Shown here piece after piece: positions 9,421 through 21,543 of a DNA stretch of 64,000 nt (its first letter is position 1; every line of letters begins with the position of its first letter). Origin of the DNA: Macrothele yani (Eukaryota > Arthropoda > Arachnida > Araneae > Macrothelidae). Under the pieces are notes generated by a model. It was not told the origin of the DNA and did not search any database. It saw nothing but the letters and a program-made list of their open reading frames with translations. The stretch is from assembly GCA_039090855.1 (NCBI GenBank), contig CM077034.1:16537219-16601218 (forward strand), in the 5' to 3' direction. Position numbers and translations under genes: made by a program.

Positions 9421-10311
9421 AATTTAACTCAAAAACGTAAGATTCCTTTTTTTTTTTTTTTTTTTTTTTTTTTCTGTTTGACCGCCGAGAAGCATGGAAT
9501 TTGTGTACGAAGGTAATATGAATCGGTAGCGAAATATCATTTCAGGTAGGAACATGCAAATGTTTCTTCTCCATTGAAAACATTTTGTAACATCCTATTC
9601 AAAAGGGACAAGAAAAAACTTGAGATTGAGAGGAAGGTATTCACCTATTTGTACAGATCTCACGAAGAGAAGTTTCAAATAATGAACAAATCTCTCGTCC
9701 ACAAAATCTATTTTTATTTATTTTACTTTGTGGGCTACGTTATCCGATATAGCAGTCAAAATATGATTATATATATATATATATATATATTCTCTCTTTC
9801 TCTTCCGCTCTCAGTTGAAACGTGTATAAGGTTTCACATTTTCTTTCAACACCGCTGTACACGTGTTTAGTTCTTGGAGGGTTCCATCTTCAAAAAGTAA
9901 ACAGATCTGTTTAACATGGGATCAGACAGAAAGGGACTACGGGAGGGAAGAAACGCCTCTAAGACGGATGAGTTTTTGTGGGAGGATGTTCCCTGAGAAG
10001 AGACGACGTTGACGTTGACGCGTCGTGGAATGACTAAAGGAAAAAGAGGCCATTCTCGGGATATTTTTCCCACACACACACACGAGTTTATCCTAGAATA
10101 CTCTTCGTGAAGGAAAATTTTTTCTTTCTGGTAGTCTTTATAAGAACAAAAAAAAAAATGACGAGTTATATACATATTACCAAAAACAATTACGAGCTTT
10201 TATCGTAACACAGCCACACACAATAAATACTAATCAATGCAAAAACCTTAGTCACGTGAAGTGGTGACGTTTCTTCTTTTCTTTAAAAAGGAGGTACATG
10301 TTATCCTTATA
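9421..10311. other. No gene; T-run and AT microsatellite
   Basis: Holds a 27-base T-run near 9447-9473, an (AT)n tract at about 9769-9790 followed by a CT-rich stretch, and two short ORFs (9574-9870 plus, 9867-10175 minus) without recognisable motifs. Confidence 0.5.
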
Positions 10312-11507
10312 CACTATCTACCAACACGTAATTGGACACCTGCGATAGCAAAGGAAAACGAAATTTATTCACCTTCAATAGCTGGTGGAGCCTCCACGAT
10401 CGGCGATTACAGCATACTCTCAACCAGGCGTTGTACGACGGCTAGCGGTATTTTCTTCCACTCGGCTTGGAGAAGACAGTTCAGTTCCTTCACCGATTTC
10501 GGACGGTGGGGGCACCCCTTAAGTCGACGCTCCAACTCGTCCCAGAGGTGCTCGATAGGGTTAAGATTCGGACTCTGCGCAGGCCAGTCCATTCGATTAA
10601 CCCCATTGTCACCATACCAAGCCATGGTGGACCTTGCAACATGACAGGTGGCATTGTCATCCTGAAAGTAACATGGGTCCACCCCGTAAAACTGCCACAA
10701 CGTAGGAAGCGCATGGTCATCCAAAATGGTGCAGTAGGTCTCGCCGTTCAGTCTACCAGGAATTGCGACCAAGGGTCCCGTGCCATACCAGGAGAAACAC
10801 CCCCACAGCATAATTCCACCGCCGCCGAACTTTGCAGTTGGCACAATACATTCCGGCAGGAGGCGTTCTCCAGGCAGACGCCAAACCCAGACCCTGCCAT
10901 CCGAACGGTAGGAGGTGAACCTTGATTCGTCGCTCCAGAGAACCTGTTTCCACTGTTCAACGGTCCTCTGTCGACGTTTTTGCACCACGTTAGCCGAGCA
11001 GCGCTATTGGACTTGGTGAACAAAGGCTTGTGGGCGGCAGCACGTCCGTGATAACCGAGCAGATGGGCTTCCTTACGGATGGTATTCATCGAAAGAACAC
11101 TCCCGGATGCCTGTTGAAACTCCTCGCGGATGTGGCCCATCGATTTGGTGCGGTTCTTCGGAATTTCTCTGGCCAGCACCCGTCCGTCTCTAACTCCCAG
11201 TTTTGTGGGTCTGCCGGGTCGGGGCACATTCCGACAGTCACCTCTCACCTTCCACTTGTCCAATCACGTAGGCCACTGTCGATTTTGGGTACTTCAACTC
11301 GCTGGATATGTCATCGGCCATTTCTGTGATACCCGACGATTACACCTTTCTCGAAATCAGAGAGCTCCGAACTGCGTGGCATCTTGCATGCGACTGGTTG
11401 CGTTGTTGTTTCCCCACACGATATTTAACGGCGGCGGCCGTGATGTGTATCAGGACCGCAGATATCGTCGATTGCAGGGGTGTCCAATTACTTGTTGGTA
11501 GATAGTG
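10312..11507 (-). mobile_element. Tc1-like transposon
   Basis: 1,196 bp with TA duplications at 10310-10311 and 11508-11509. Inverted repeats of about 30 bp (cactatctaccaacacgtaa at the left, its near-perfect complement at the right). One transposase pseudogene is on the minus strand. The right end abuts unrelated DNA leading to the 135-bp repeat relics. Confidence 0.9.
10407..11382 (-). pseudogene. Tc1-like transposase, several frameshifts
   Basis: Reads from MPRSSELSDFEKGVIVG (start 11382) through KYPKSTVAYV, KWKVRGDCRNVPRPGRP, VLSDESRF-like ([20 protein letters not shown]), [12 protein letters not shown] and [17 protein letters not shown]. The three parts lie in three different frames, so at least two frameshifts are present (about 11310 and 11000). 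The catalytic triad is intact in sequence: Asp in SDES, Asp in QDDNA, Glu in NPIE, with 34 residues between the last two (DD34E). The N-terminal half is the paired-like DNA-binding region. Confidence 0.85.
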
Positions 11508-11714
11508 TATATGAACTCAGTAAATTTTCAAACAACATAGCACCTGTCGGGATTCGAAAATGCTGTAATCCTAGGCACACATTTAACACGAGCCACGTTT
11601 CACAAAACAGATTATTTGTTTCTCGAAAGCAAATATTCCATAACTGTTTAGCGATTGCGAAAATAGCGGGGTTTTCATATAAAGACATAAGCGTGACCAG
11701 CAAACTACGCTTTA

Positions 11715-11985
11715 AGACGCGTGAGAGAAGGATTTTACGGAAGAACAGCCTTCCAGTGTGTAGCAAGAGACTGCCGAATTCAACCAATGCCAGAAGCATA
11801 ACATTTCGACCAGAACGATAACTAGGAAGTATACTTAAAGAGCGTGACTGTCGTGCTGTGAGGAGGATTATACCAAAGAACAGGTCTTCTAGTGTGCAAC
11901 AACTAACTGCAGAATTCAACCAAGGCCAGGAGCAAGCTATTTCGACCTGCGAAAGAATCAGACGTAAAGAACGTGGCTGTCTTGC
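11715..11985 (-). repeat. Two diverged units of the 135-bp repeat
   Basis: Reverse-complemented, this segment reads ggttgaattc(t/g)gcagt, gttgcacact(a/g)gaag, cctcacagcacgacagtcac and ctctttaagtatacttccta twice. This is the unit arrayed at 19436-21543 but clearly more diverged. It is the only other place in the window where the unit occurs, and it shows the repeat was not born inside the mariner at 19226. Confidence 0.75.
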
Positions 11986-12185
11986 TGTGTTATATGGAAA
12001 TATTTAAAATATCATTAAATAGTGACTTTGGTTGTTCTGTGCGAGAACAGCAGCTTGAAATTCGCTTTCAGTTAGAAAGGGCTTAACAGATGCCTCAGAA
12101 AAACCCATTCCTTCGTGAATCACCCAAGAACAAAAGAGCCCCATCTCTCCCTTATCTCCCCGTCGTTGGAGGACACTGGTGAACA

Positions 12186-15100
12186 CCCGTTTCCCCTAGT
12201 CCGGTTCCCCAAATTCCCGTTTGCCCTAATCCCGTTTACCCCAATGGCGTTTCCCCGAAATAGCTTTTAGCCGAATTCCCATTTCCCCTAATTTCGTTTG
12301 CCTAAATCTCGTTTCCCCTAAATCTCATTTCCCCTAATTCACGTTTGCCCTAAACACGTTTACCCCAATGGCGTTTCCCCGAAATCGCTTTTACCCGAAT
12401 TCCCATTTCCCCTAATTTCGTTTGCCTAAATCTCGTTTCCCCTAAATCTCATTTCCCCTAATTCACGTTTACCCCAATGGCGTTTCCCCGAAATCGCTTT
12501 TACCCGAATTCCCATTTCCCCTAATTTCGTTTGCCCTAATCTCGTTTCCCTAATCTCGTTTCCCCTAAATCTTGTTTCCCCTAATTCACGTTTGCCGTAA
12601 ACACGTTTCCCCTAATTCACGTTTGCCCTAAACACGTTTACCCCAATGGCGTTTCCCCGAAATCGCTCTTACCCAAATTCCCATTTACCCTAATTTCGTT
12701 TGCCCTAATCTCGTTTCCCCTAATCCCGTTTCCCCTGAATCTCGTTTCCCCTAATTCACGTTTGCCCTAAACACATTTACCCCAATGGCGTTTCCCCGAA
12801 ATCGCTTTTACCCGAATTCCTATTTCCCCTAATTTCGTTTGCCCTAATCTCGTTTCCCCTAATCTCGTTTCCCCTAAATCTCATTTCCCCTAATTCACGT
12901 TTTCCCTAAACACGTTTACCCCAATGGCGTTTACCCGAATTCCCATTTCCCCTAATTTCGTTTGCCCTAATCTCGTTTCCCCTAAATCTCATTTCCCCTA
13001 ATTCACGTTTGCCCTAAACACGTTTACCCCAGTGGCGTTTCCCCGAAATCGCTTTTACCCGAATTCCCATTTCCCCTAATTTCGTTTGCCATAATCTCGT
13101 TTCCCTAAATCTCATTTCCCTAATTCACGTTTGCCCTAAACACGTTTACCCCAATGGCGTTTCCCGAAATCGCTTTTACCCGAATTCCCATTTCCCCTAA
13201 TTTCGTTTGCCCTAATCTCGTTTCCCCTAAATCTCATTTCCCCTAATTCACGTTTGCCCTAAACACGTTTACCCCAATGGCGTTTCCCCGAAATCGCTCT
13301 TACCCGAATTCCCATTTCCCCTAATTTCGTTTGCCTGATCTCGTTTCTAATCCCGTTTCCCCTAGTCCCCTAATTCACGTTTGCCCTATTTACCCCAATG
13401 GCGTTTCCACGAAATCGCTTTTACCCGAATTCCCATTTCATTTGTAATCTCGTTTCCCTAAATCCGTTTGCCCTAAACACGTTTACCCCAATGGAATTCC
13501 CATTTCCCCTCTCGTTTGCCTAATTTCGTTTCCCTAAATCTCATTTCCCTAATTCGTTTGCCTAAACACGTTCCCCAATGGCGTTTCCCCGAAATCGCTT
13601 TTACCCAATTCATTTCCCTAATTTCGTTTTCCTAATCTCGTTTCCCCTAATCCCGTTTCCCCTAAATCTCGTTTCCCTAATTCACGTTTGCCTAAACACA
13701 TTTTACCCCAATGGCGTTTCCCCGAAATCGCTTTTAATTCCATTTCCCCTAATTTCGTTTGCCTAATCTCGTTTCCCCTAATCTCGTTTCCCCTAAATCT
13801 CATTTCCCTAATTCACGTTTTCCCTAAACACGTTTACCCCAATGGCGTTTCCCCGAAATCGCTTTTACCCGAATTCCCATTTCCCCTAATTTCGTTTGCC
13901 CTAATCTCGTTTCCCCTAAATCTCATTTCCCCTAATTCACGTTTTTTCCCTAAACACGTTTACCCCAATGGCGTTTCCCCGAAATCGCTTTTACCCGAAT
14001 TCCCATTTCCCCTAATTTCGTTTGCCCTAATCTCGTTTCCCTAATCTCGTTTCCCCTAAATCTCATTTCCCTAATTCACGTTTGCCCTAAACACGTTTAC
14101 CCCAATGGCGTTTCCCCGAAATCGCTTTTACCCGAATTCCCATTTCCCCTAATTTCGTTTGCCCTAATCTCGTTTCCCCTAAATCTCATTTCCCCTAATT
14201 CGCGTTTTCCCTAAACACGTTTACCCCAATAGCGTTTCCCCGAAATCGCTTTTACCCGAATTCCATTTCCCTAATTTCGTTTGCCCTAATCTCGTTTCCC
14301 CTAAATCTCATTTCCCCTAATTCACGTTTGCCCTAAACACATTTACCCCAATGGCGTTTCCACGAAATCGCTTTTACCCGAATTCCCATTTCCCCTCATT
14401 TCGTTTGCCCTAATCTCGTTTCCCCTAAATCTCATTTCCCCTAATTCACGTTTGCCCTAAACACGTTTACCCCAATGGCGTTTCCCCGAAATCGCTTTTA
14501 CCCGAATTCCCATTTCCCCTCATTTCGTTTGCCCTAATTTCGTTTCCCCTAAATCTCATTTCCCCTAATTCACGTTTGCCCTAAACACGTTTACCCCAAT
14601 GGCGTTTCCCCGAAATCGCTTTTACCCGAATTCCCATTTCCCCTAATTTCGTTTGCCCTAATCTCGTTTCCCCTAATCCCGTTTCCCCTAAATCTCGTTT
14701 CCCCTAATTCACGTTTGCCCTAAACACATTTGCCCCAATGGCGTTTCCCCGAAATCGCTTTTACCCGAATTCCCATTTCCCCTAATTTCGTTTGCCCTAA
14801 TCTCGTTTTCCCTAATCTCGTTTCCCCTAAATCTCATTTCCCCTAATTCACGTTTTCCCTAAACACGTTTACCCCAATGGCGTTTCCCGAAATCGCTTTT
14901 ACCCGAATTCCCATTTCCCCTAATTTCGTTTGCCCTAATCTCGTTTCCCCTAAATCTCATTTCCCCTAATTCACGTTTTCCCTAAACACGTTTACCCCAA
15001 TGGCGTTTCCCCGAAATCGCTTTTACCCGAATTCCCATTTCCCCTAATTTCGTTTGCCCTAATCTCGTTTCCCCTAAATCTCATTTCCCTAATTCACGTT

Positions 15101-16850
15101 TGCCCTAAACACGTTTACCCCAATGGCGTTTCCCCGAAATCACTTTTACCCGAATTCCCATTTCCCCTAATTTCGTTTGCCCTAATCTCGTTTCCCCTAA
15201 ATCTCATTTCCCCTAATTCGCGTTTTCCCTAAACACGTTTACCCCAATGGCGTTTCCCCGAAATCGCTTTTACCCGAATTCCCATTTCCCCTAATTTCGT
15301 TTGCCCTAATCTCGTTTCCCCTAAATCTCATTTCCCCTAATTCACGTTTGCCCTAAACACGTTTACCCCAATGGCGTTTCCCCGAAATCGCTTTTACCCG
15401 AATTCCCATTTCCCCTAATCTTGTTTCCCCTAATCTCGTTTCCCCTAAATCTCATTTACCCTAATTCACGTTTTCCCTAAACACGTTTACCCCAATGGCG
15501 TTTCCCCGAAATCGCTTTCACCCGAATTCCCATTTCCCCTAATTTCGTTTGCCCTAATCTCGTTTCCCCTAAATCTCATTTCCCCTAATTCACGTTTGCC
15601 CTAAACACGTTTACCCCAATGGCGTTTCCCCGAAATCGCTTTTACCCGAATTCCCATTTCCCCTAATTTTGTTTCCCTAATCTCGTTTCCCCTAAATCTC
15701 ATTTCCCCTAATTCACGTTTGCCCTAAACACGTTTACCCCAATGGCGTTTCCCCGAAATCGCTTTTACCCGAATTCCCATTTCCCCTAATTTAGTTTCCG
15801 CTAATTCACGTTTCCCCTAAATCTCATTTCCCCTAATTCACGTTTGCTCTAATCACGTTAACCCCAACGGCGTTTCCCGAAATCGCTTTTACCCGAATTC
15901 CCATTTCCCCTAATTTCGTTTGCCCTAATTTCGTTTCCCCTAAATCTCATTTCCCCTAATTCACGTTTGCCCTAAACACGTTTACCCCAATGGCGTTTCC
16001 CCGAAATCGCTTTTACCCGAATTTCCATTTCCCCTCATTTCGTTTGCCCTAATCTCGTTTCCTAAATCTCATTTCCCCTAATTCACGTTTGCCGTAAACA
16101 CGTTTACCCCAATGGCGTTTCCCCGAAATCGCTTTTACCCGAATTCCCATTTCCCTAATTTCGTTTGCCCTAATTTCGTTTCCCCTAAATCTCATTTCCC
16201 CTAATTCACGTTTGCCCTAAACACGTTTACCCCAATGGCGTTTCCCCGAAATCGCTTTTACCCGAATTCCCATTTCCCTCATTTCGTTTGCCCTAATCTC
16301 GTTTCCCCTAAATCTCATTTCCCCTAATTCACGTTTGCCGTAAACACGTTTACCCCAATGGCGTTTCCCCGAAATCGCTTTTACCCGAATTCCCATTTCC
16401 CCTAATTTCGTTTGCCCTAATTTCGTTTCCCTTAAATCTCATTTCCCCTAATTCACGTTTGCCCCAAACGCGTTTACCCCAATGGCGTTTCCCCGAAATC
16501 GCTTTTACCCGAATTCCCATTTCCCCTAATTTCGTTTGCCTAAATCTCGTTTCCCCTAAATCTCATTTCCCCTAATTCACGTTTGCCCTAAACACGTTTA
16601 CCCCAATGGCGTTTCCCCGAAATCGCTATTACCCGAATTCCCATTTCCCCTCATTTCGTTTGCCCTAATCTCGTTTCCCCTAAATCTCATTTCCCCTAAT
16701 TCACGTTTGCCCTAAACACGTTTACCCCAATGGCGTTTCCCCGAAATCGCTTTTACCCGAATTCCCATTTCCCCTAATTTCATTTCCCCTAATTCACGTT
16801 TGCCTTAAACACGTTTACCCCAATGGCGTTTACCCAAAATCGCCATTGGG
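12186..16850. repeat. Satellite: ~125-bp units built of 15-16-bp subunits
   Basis: About 38 units, marked by the recurring accccaatggcgtttccccg. Within a unit nearly every 15-16 bases start with cgttt followed by ccctaat or ccccgaaat, so the unit is itself an old tandem of a 16-mer. The plus strand is strikingly G-poor and C-rich, and the minus strand carries regular GGGG runs. Units at about 13320-13620 are shortened and degenerate, while most of 13800-16700 is well homogenised. ORFs such as those at 13578-14044 only follow the repeat and are not genes. Confidence 0.95.
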
Positions 16851-17010
16851 GTAAACGAACGTGTTTAGGGCAAACGTGAATTAGGGGAAACGAGATTTAG
16901 GGGAAACGAAATTAGGGGAAATGGGAATTCGGGTAAAAGCGATTTCGGGGAAACGCCATTGGGGTAAACGGGATTAGGGCAAACGGGAATTGAGGGGAAA
17001 TGGATTAGGA
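16845..17010. repeat. Inverted terminal segment of the satellite
   Basis: At about 16845 the array flips orientation: cgccattggggtaaacg, then aattaggggaaacgag and similar strings continue to about 17010. The junction is a near-palindrome centred on the string aaaatcgccattggggtaa. Everything to its left is in the opposite orientation. Confidence 0.9.
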
Positions 17011-17546
17011 GGAAGTGAGACTACGCGAGGACACTTGCTTCGAAGAACCCTTCAGCAATTAAAGGCAGTCTGCTTACGTTAGGAGCATCTCCCTTCGAGC
17101 GGCGGAGAGTGAAGGAAAGAAATACAGAAGTGTCATAAACGGGGGTCTTGTTCGTGATTTCATGGGGTAAAGAACGGCTTTTCACAGGCATCCTAGCTAA
17201 AAAAGAAGCGAACAGATTTTGTCGGGAAATACGTAGAGAAAGCCATCCATATTATCCTTCTCCCGCTAGGAGTATATACTATTTATCTTGACTAACTCAT
17301 ATTTTCGCCCTTTCCCCATTAAGAAAATAAATAAATATTTAGAAGAAACGTAACAACTGATGATTTCGATAGCACACTTGGATCTTTATTTTTCTGAATG
17401 GGTTGCGGGGAAGGAAAATATCAGTTGGTCAAAATAAATAGTACATACGCAGTTCAACCGGGAGATCAATTTAGGTGTGGTTTGTGTTTCAAGGACTAAC
17501 ACGCTATTAGGTAGGTTACTCTAATTTTTCGTCCATTGAGTGTATA
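17011..17546. other. No recognisable gene
   Basis: Moderately AT-rich single-copy-looking DNA between the satellite and a Tc1 element. I see no long ORF, tRNA or repeat relation to the rest of the window. Confidence 0.5.
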
Positions 17547-17645
17547 CACTGAGTGGCCACTTTGTTATGACCACCTGACAGTTTTAAGCAAATGAGCACG
17601 CTGTTGCCACCAGAGGGCGAGGCTAGTATAAAAAGGGAAAGCTTA

Positions 17646-17872
17646 TTTTTTATTTTATTTTTTTTATTGCAGCTTTAACGACCACCGTGAGCAACTCAAT
17701 GGGCTATAAGCAGTCGCCCGTCCGTAATTTTGGGTCACTGGTTCCAGGGAAGGGAGAGAGCCAGTACCGTAAGACAAACACAACATCCATGCCTCACCGG
17801 GATTCGAACCCGGACCCCTTTCGGACGAATGACCAGAGGCCATCGCTTAGATCACTGCGCCACCGGGGCGGC
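17646..17872 (-). mobile_element. SINE (family B) inserted in a Tc1 element
   Basis: Full-length copy in minus orientation (T-rich tail at the left, tRNA-like head at the right) flanked by the 11-bp duplication gggaaagctta at 17635-17645 and 17873-17883. The tRNA-like head has ggattcgaacccgg in the B-box position. It is inserted upstream of the transposase start. Confidence 0.9.
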
Positions 17873-17923
17873 GGGAAAGCTTAGTGCTTGCGACAGTGGT
17901 AGATGTGATTTTTGGGTGACGAG

Positions 17924-18937
17924 ATGGGTAAAAAATGCGATTTGACGGACTTTCAACGTGGGTTGAATTGTAGGAGCTCGGAGCCATGGAGCGAGTATCA
18001 CCGAAACCGCCGCATTCGTTGAATGTTCCAGAGCAGCTTTTGTTAAAGTGTTTAAAGACTGGACTGTCAGCCAAAGAACTGGGTCTCTACGTGCAACGTG
18101 TGGTCGTCATCGACTAGTGACTGCTCGGGCGGAACGGAGAGTGTCCAGACTGGTAACAGACAACAGAAGGGTAACAGTGCAACAAATTACAGACCATCTT
18201 AATCAAGGAACCCCTCAAATGATCTCTGCACGCACTGGTCGCCGTACACTGCATCGGATGGGATATGGCAGACGAAGCCCTGTTCGAACACCTTTGATGT
18301 CTGCAGTTAACAAGAGAAAACGTCTCTAGTTCGCACAAGGATTGGACACTCGATAATTGGAAACAAATTATGAGGTCCGATGAATCACGTTTTCAATTGC
18401 ACTATGCCGATGGCCGAGTGAGAATTTGGCGGAAACAGCACGAAAGCATGGACCCCAAATGCATTGCTGCAACACTTCAATCTGGTGGAGGCAACGTTGT
18501 GGCTTGGGGAATGTTTTCCTGCCATGCTTTGTGCCCTTTAATTCGTGTCTGACTGGCACATCATATCTAAACATCGTTGCGAACCAAGTGCATCCTGTCA
18601 TGTGAATGGTTTATCCCAATGGCGATGGCTACTTTCAACAAGATAATGCGTCCTGCCATAGTGCTCGTATTGTACAGGATTGGTTTCAGGAACATGCCCG
18701 GGTGAGTTTACTTTGCTTAGGTGGCCCCTACTATCTCCAGATCTCAACCCCGTTGAGAATTTGTGGTATGAAGTTGAACGAGCCATCAGACAGCTGGATC
18801 CACAACCCTGCAATCTCACACTCCTGGAAAGTGCTATTCATCAAGCAAGGTCTCAGATTCCACAAACCACCTATGGAGTCCATGCCACGAAGAATCGACG
18901 CAGTGTTAAAGGCAAAAGGTGGCTCAACGAAGTACTG
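17924..18937 (+). pseudogene. Tc1-like transposase, multiple lesions
   Basis: Starts MGKKCDLTDFQRG and runs through ETAAFVECSRAAFVKVFKDW, RRVTVQQITDHLN, SDESRFQLHYADGRVRIW, QQDNASCHSARIVQDWF and SPDLNPVENLWYEVERAI to KGKRWLNEVL. All three catalytic positions (SDES, QDNA, NPVE) can be read. At least three frame changes (about 17960, 18320 and 18560-18720) and stops separate them. The spacing from the second Asp codon to the Glu codon is not a multiple of three, confirming an indel between them. Confidence 0.85.
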
Positions 18938-19289
18938 AGGGGTGGTCATAATAAAGTGGCCACTCAGTGTATAAGCCTAACAATACCTCATTACAATCTC
19001 TGTAAATTACGAGAACTCCGTGTTAAATGTGATAACAGCCATTACAAAAACACATTTCGGATCCTATGAAAACGGTGTGTCGTAACAAAATTTGATTTCC
19101 TCTTAACGACAGCTTTAAAATGATGTATACATTTTAAATATGACTTACATTCGAAAAAAATGCCTTAATTCAATAAAAATGCATCAACTTGCAGTAGAAA
19201 AATAATGCTTTAAGGTTTTCTTCTACAGAAGGTGAGTCGAAAGTTTTGCAATATTTGAATCACTTTATGTCTTCATACGTAACTTTACG

Positions 19290-19435
19290 ACAAAATCTGA
19301 CTAGCATTCAAAGTATAGGCCATCGTGTTGCACCGTCTTTTGCCATGTGCTTGCCAGTTCTTCCATTCCACGGCAGTACCAGTTCTTGTCCTTCGCAGCG
19401 AAGAACTCCTTCATCCCAGCTGTACCTCCTCCTGC
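19290..19435 (-). pseudogene. Mariner transposase C-terminus (severed part)
   Basis: The minus-strand reading includes KEFFAAKDKNWYCRGMEEL and ASTWQKTVQHDGLYFE, the final segment of mariner transposases (FF.SKD..FY..GI..LP.RW.K.....G.YF). It is severed from the catalytic part by the 135-bp array. The related fragment at 63081-63284 shows the uninterrupted arrangement. Confidence 0.8.
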
Positions 19436-21543
19436 TTAAGTCTACTTCCTAGTCATCGTTCTGGTCGAAATGGGATACTCCTGGCATTGGTTGAATTCAG
19501 CAGTCTGTTGCTGCACACTGGAAGACTCCCTCGGTAAAATCCCCCTCACAGCACTACAGTCAGGCTCTTTAAGTCTACTTCCTACTCATGGTTCGAGTCG
19601 AATTGGGATGCTCCTGGCATTGGTTGAATTCAGCAGTCTGTTGCTGCACACTGGAAGACTGTCCCTCGGTAAAATCCCCCTCACAGCACTACAGTCACGC
19701 TCTTTAAGTCTACTTCCTACTCATGGTTCGAGTCGAATTGGGATGCTCCTGGCATTGGTTGAATTCAGCAGTCTGTTGCTGCACACTGGAAGACTGTCCC
19801 TCGGTAAAATCCCCCTCACAGCACTACAGTCACGCTCTTTAAGTCTACTTCCTACTCATGGTTCGAGTCGAATTGGGATGCTCCTGGCATTGGTTGAATT
19901 CAGCAGTCTGTTGCCTCACACTGGAAGACTCCCTCGGTAAAATCCCCCTCGCAGCACTACAGTCACGCTCTTTAAGTCTACTTCCTACTCATGGTTCGAG
20001 TCGAATTGCGATGCTACTGGCATTGGTTGAATTCAGCAGTCTGTTGCTGCGCACTGGAAGTCTGTCCCTCCGTGAAATCCCCCTCACAGCACTACAGTCA
20101 CGCTCTTTAAGTCTACTTCCTACTCATAGTTCGAGTCGAATCGGGATGCTACTGGCATTGTTTGAATTCAGCAGTCTGTTGCTGCACACTGGAAGTCTGT
20201 CCCTCCGTAAAATCCCCCTCACAGCACTACAGTCCCGCTCTTTAAGTCTACTTCCTACTCATGGTTCGAGTCGAATCGGGATGTTCCTGGCATTGGTTGA
20301 ATTCAGCAGTCTGTTGCTGCACACTGGAAGTCTGTCCTTCCGTAAAATCCCCCTCACAGCACTACAGTCACGCTCTTTAAGTCTACTTCCTACTCATGGT
20401 TCGAGTCGAATTGGAATGCTCCTGGCATTGGTTGAATTCAGCAGTCTGTTGCTGCACACTGGAAGTCTGTCCCTCCGTAAAATCCCCCTCACAGCACTAC
20501 AGTCACGCTCTTTAAGTCTACTTCCTACTCATGGTTCGAGTCGAATCGGGATGTTCCTGGCATTGGTTGAATTCAGCAGTCTGTTGCTGCACACTGGAAG
20601 TCTGTCCTTCCGTAAAATCCCCCTCACAGCACTACAGTCACGCTCTTTAAGTCTACTTCCTACTCATGGTTCGAGTCGAATTGGAATGCTCCTGGCATTG
20701 GTTGAATTCAGCAGTCTGTTGCTGCACACTGGAAGTCTGTCCCTCCGTAAAATCCCCCTCACAGCACTACAGTCACGCTCTTTAAGTCTACTTCCTACTC
20801 ATGGTTCGAGTCGAATCGGGATGTTCCTGGCATTGGTTGAATTCAGCAGTCTGTTGCTGCACACTGGAAGTCTGTCCTTCCGTAAAATCCCCCTCACAGC
20901 ACTACAGTCACGCTCTTTAAGTCTACTTCCTACTCATGGTTCGAGTCGAATTGGAATGCTCCTGGCATTGGTTGAATTCAGCAGTCTGTTGCTGCACACT
21001 GGAAGTCTGTCCCTCCGTAAAATCCCCCTCACAGCACTACAGTCACGCTCTTTAAGAGTACTTCTAACTCATGGTTCGAGTCAAATTGGGATGCTCCTGG
21101 CATTGGTTGAATTCAACAGTCTGTTGCTGCACACTGGAAGTCTGTTCCTCGGTAAAATCCCCCTGACAGCACTACAGTCACGCTCTTTAGGTCTACTTCG
21201 AACTCATGGTTCGAGTGAAATTGGAATGCTCCTGGCATTGGTTGAATTCAGCAGTCTGTTGCTGCACACTGGAAGACTGTCCCTCGGTAAAATCCCCCTC
21301 ACAGCACTACAGTCACGCTCTTTAAGTCTACTTCCTACTCATGGTTCGAGTCGAATTGGGATGCTCCTGGCATTGGTTGAATTCAGCAGTCTGTTGCTGC
21401 ACACTGGAAGACTGTCCCTCGGTAAAATCCCCCTCACAGCACTACAGTCACGCTCTTTAAGTCTACTTCCTACTCATGGTTCGAGTCGAATCGGGAAGCT
21501 TCTGGCATTGGTTAAATTCAGCAGTCTGTTGCTGCAAACTGGA
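19436..21543. repeat. 135-bp tandem array inside a mariner ORF
   Basis: About 15.6 units marked by ctggcattggttgaattcag every 135 bp (for example 19614, 19749 and 19884). Because 135 is a multiple of three, the plus strand stays open for 567 codons at 19858-21561. The resulting protein is just a 45-residue word repeated, with no start context or homologue, and is not a gene. From about 20235 to 21050 two alternating unit types form a 270-bp higher-order repeat. The first unit most resembles the diverged units at 11715-11985. Confidence 0.95.

Larger units (their letters stand above)
17547..18969 (+). mobile_element. Tc1-like transposon split by a SINE
   Basis: TA-flanked (17545-17546, 18970-18971), with inverted repeats of about 28 bp (cactgagtggccactttgtt at the left; its complement ends at 18969). 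Subtracting the SINE and its duplicated target leaves about 1.19 kb. The transposase remnant is on the plus strand. Confidence 0.9.

Noticed and set aside
13578..14044. ORFs rich in FPLISFPLN words as a membrane or repeat protein
   Set aside because: Follow the ~125-bp satellite in a frame that happens to stay open; no unique sequence.
12186..17010. Telomeric repeat
   Set aside because: CCCTAA words occur, but within a 15-16-bp unit and a ~125-bp superunit, flanked on both sides by ordinary DNA. No uninterrupted telomere repeat is seen.
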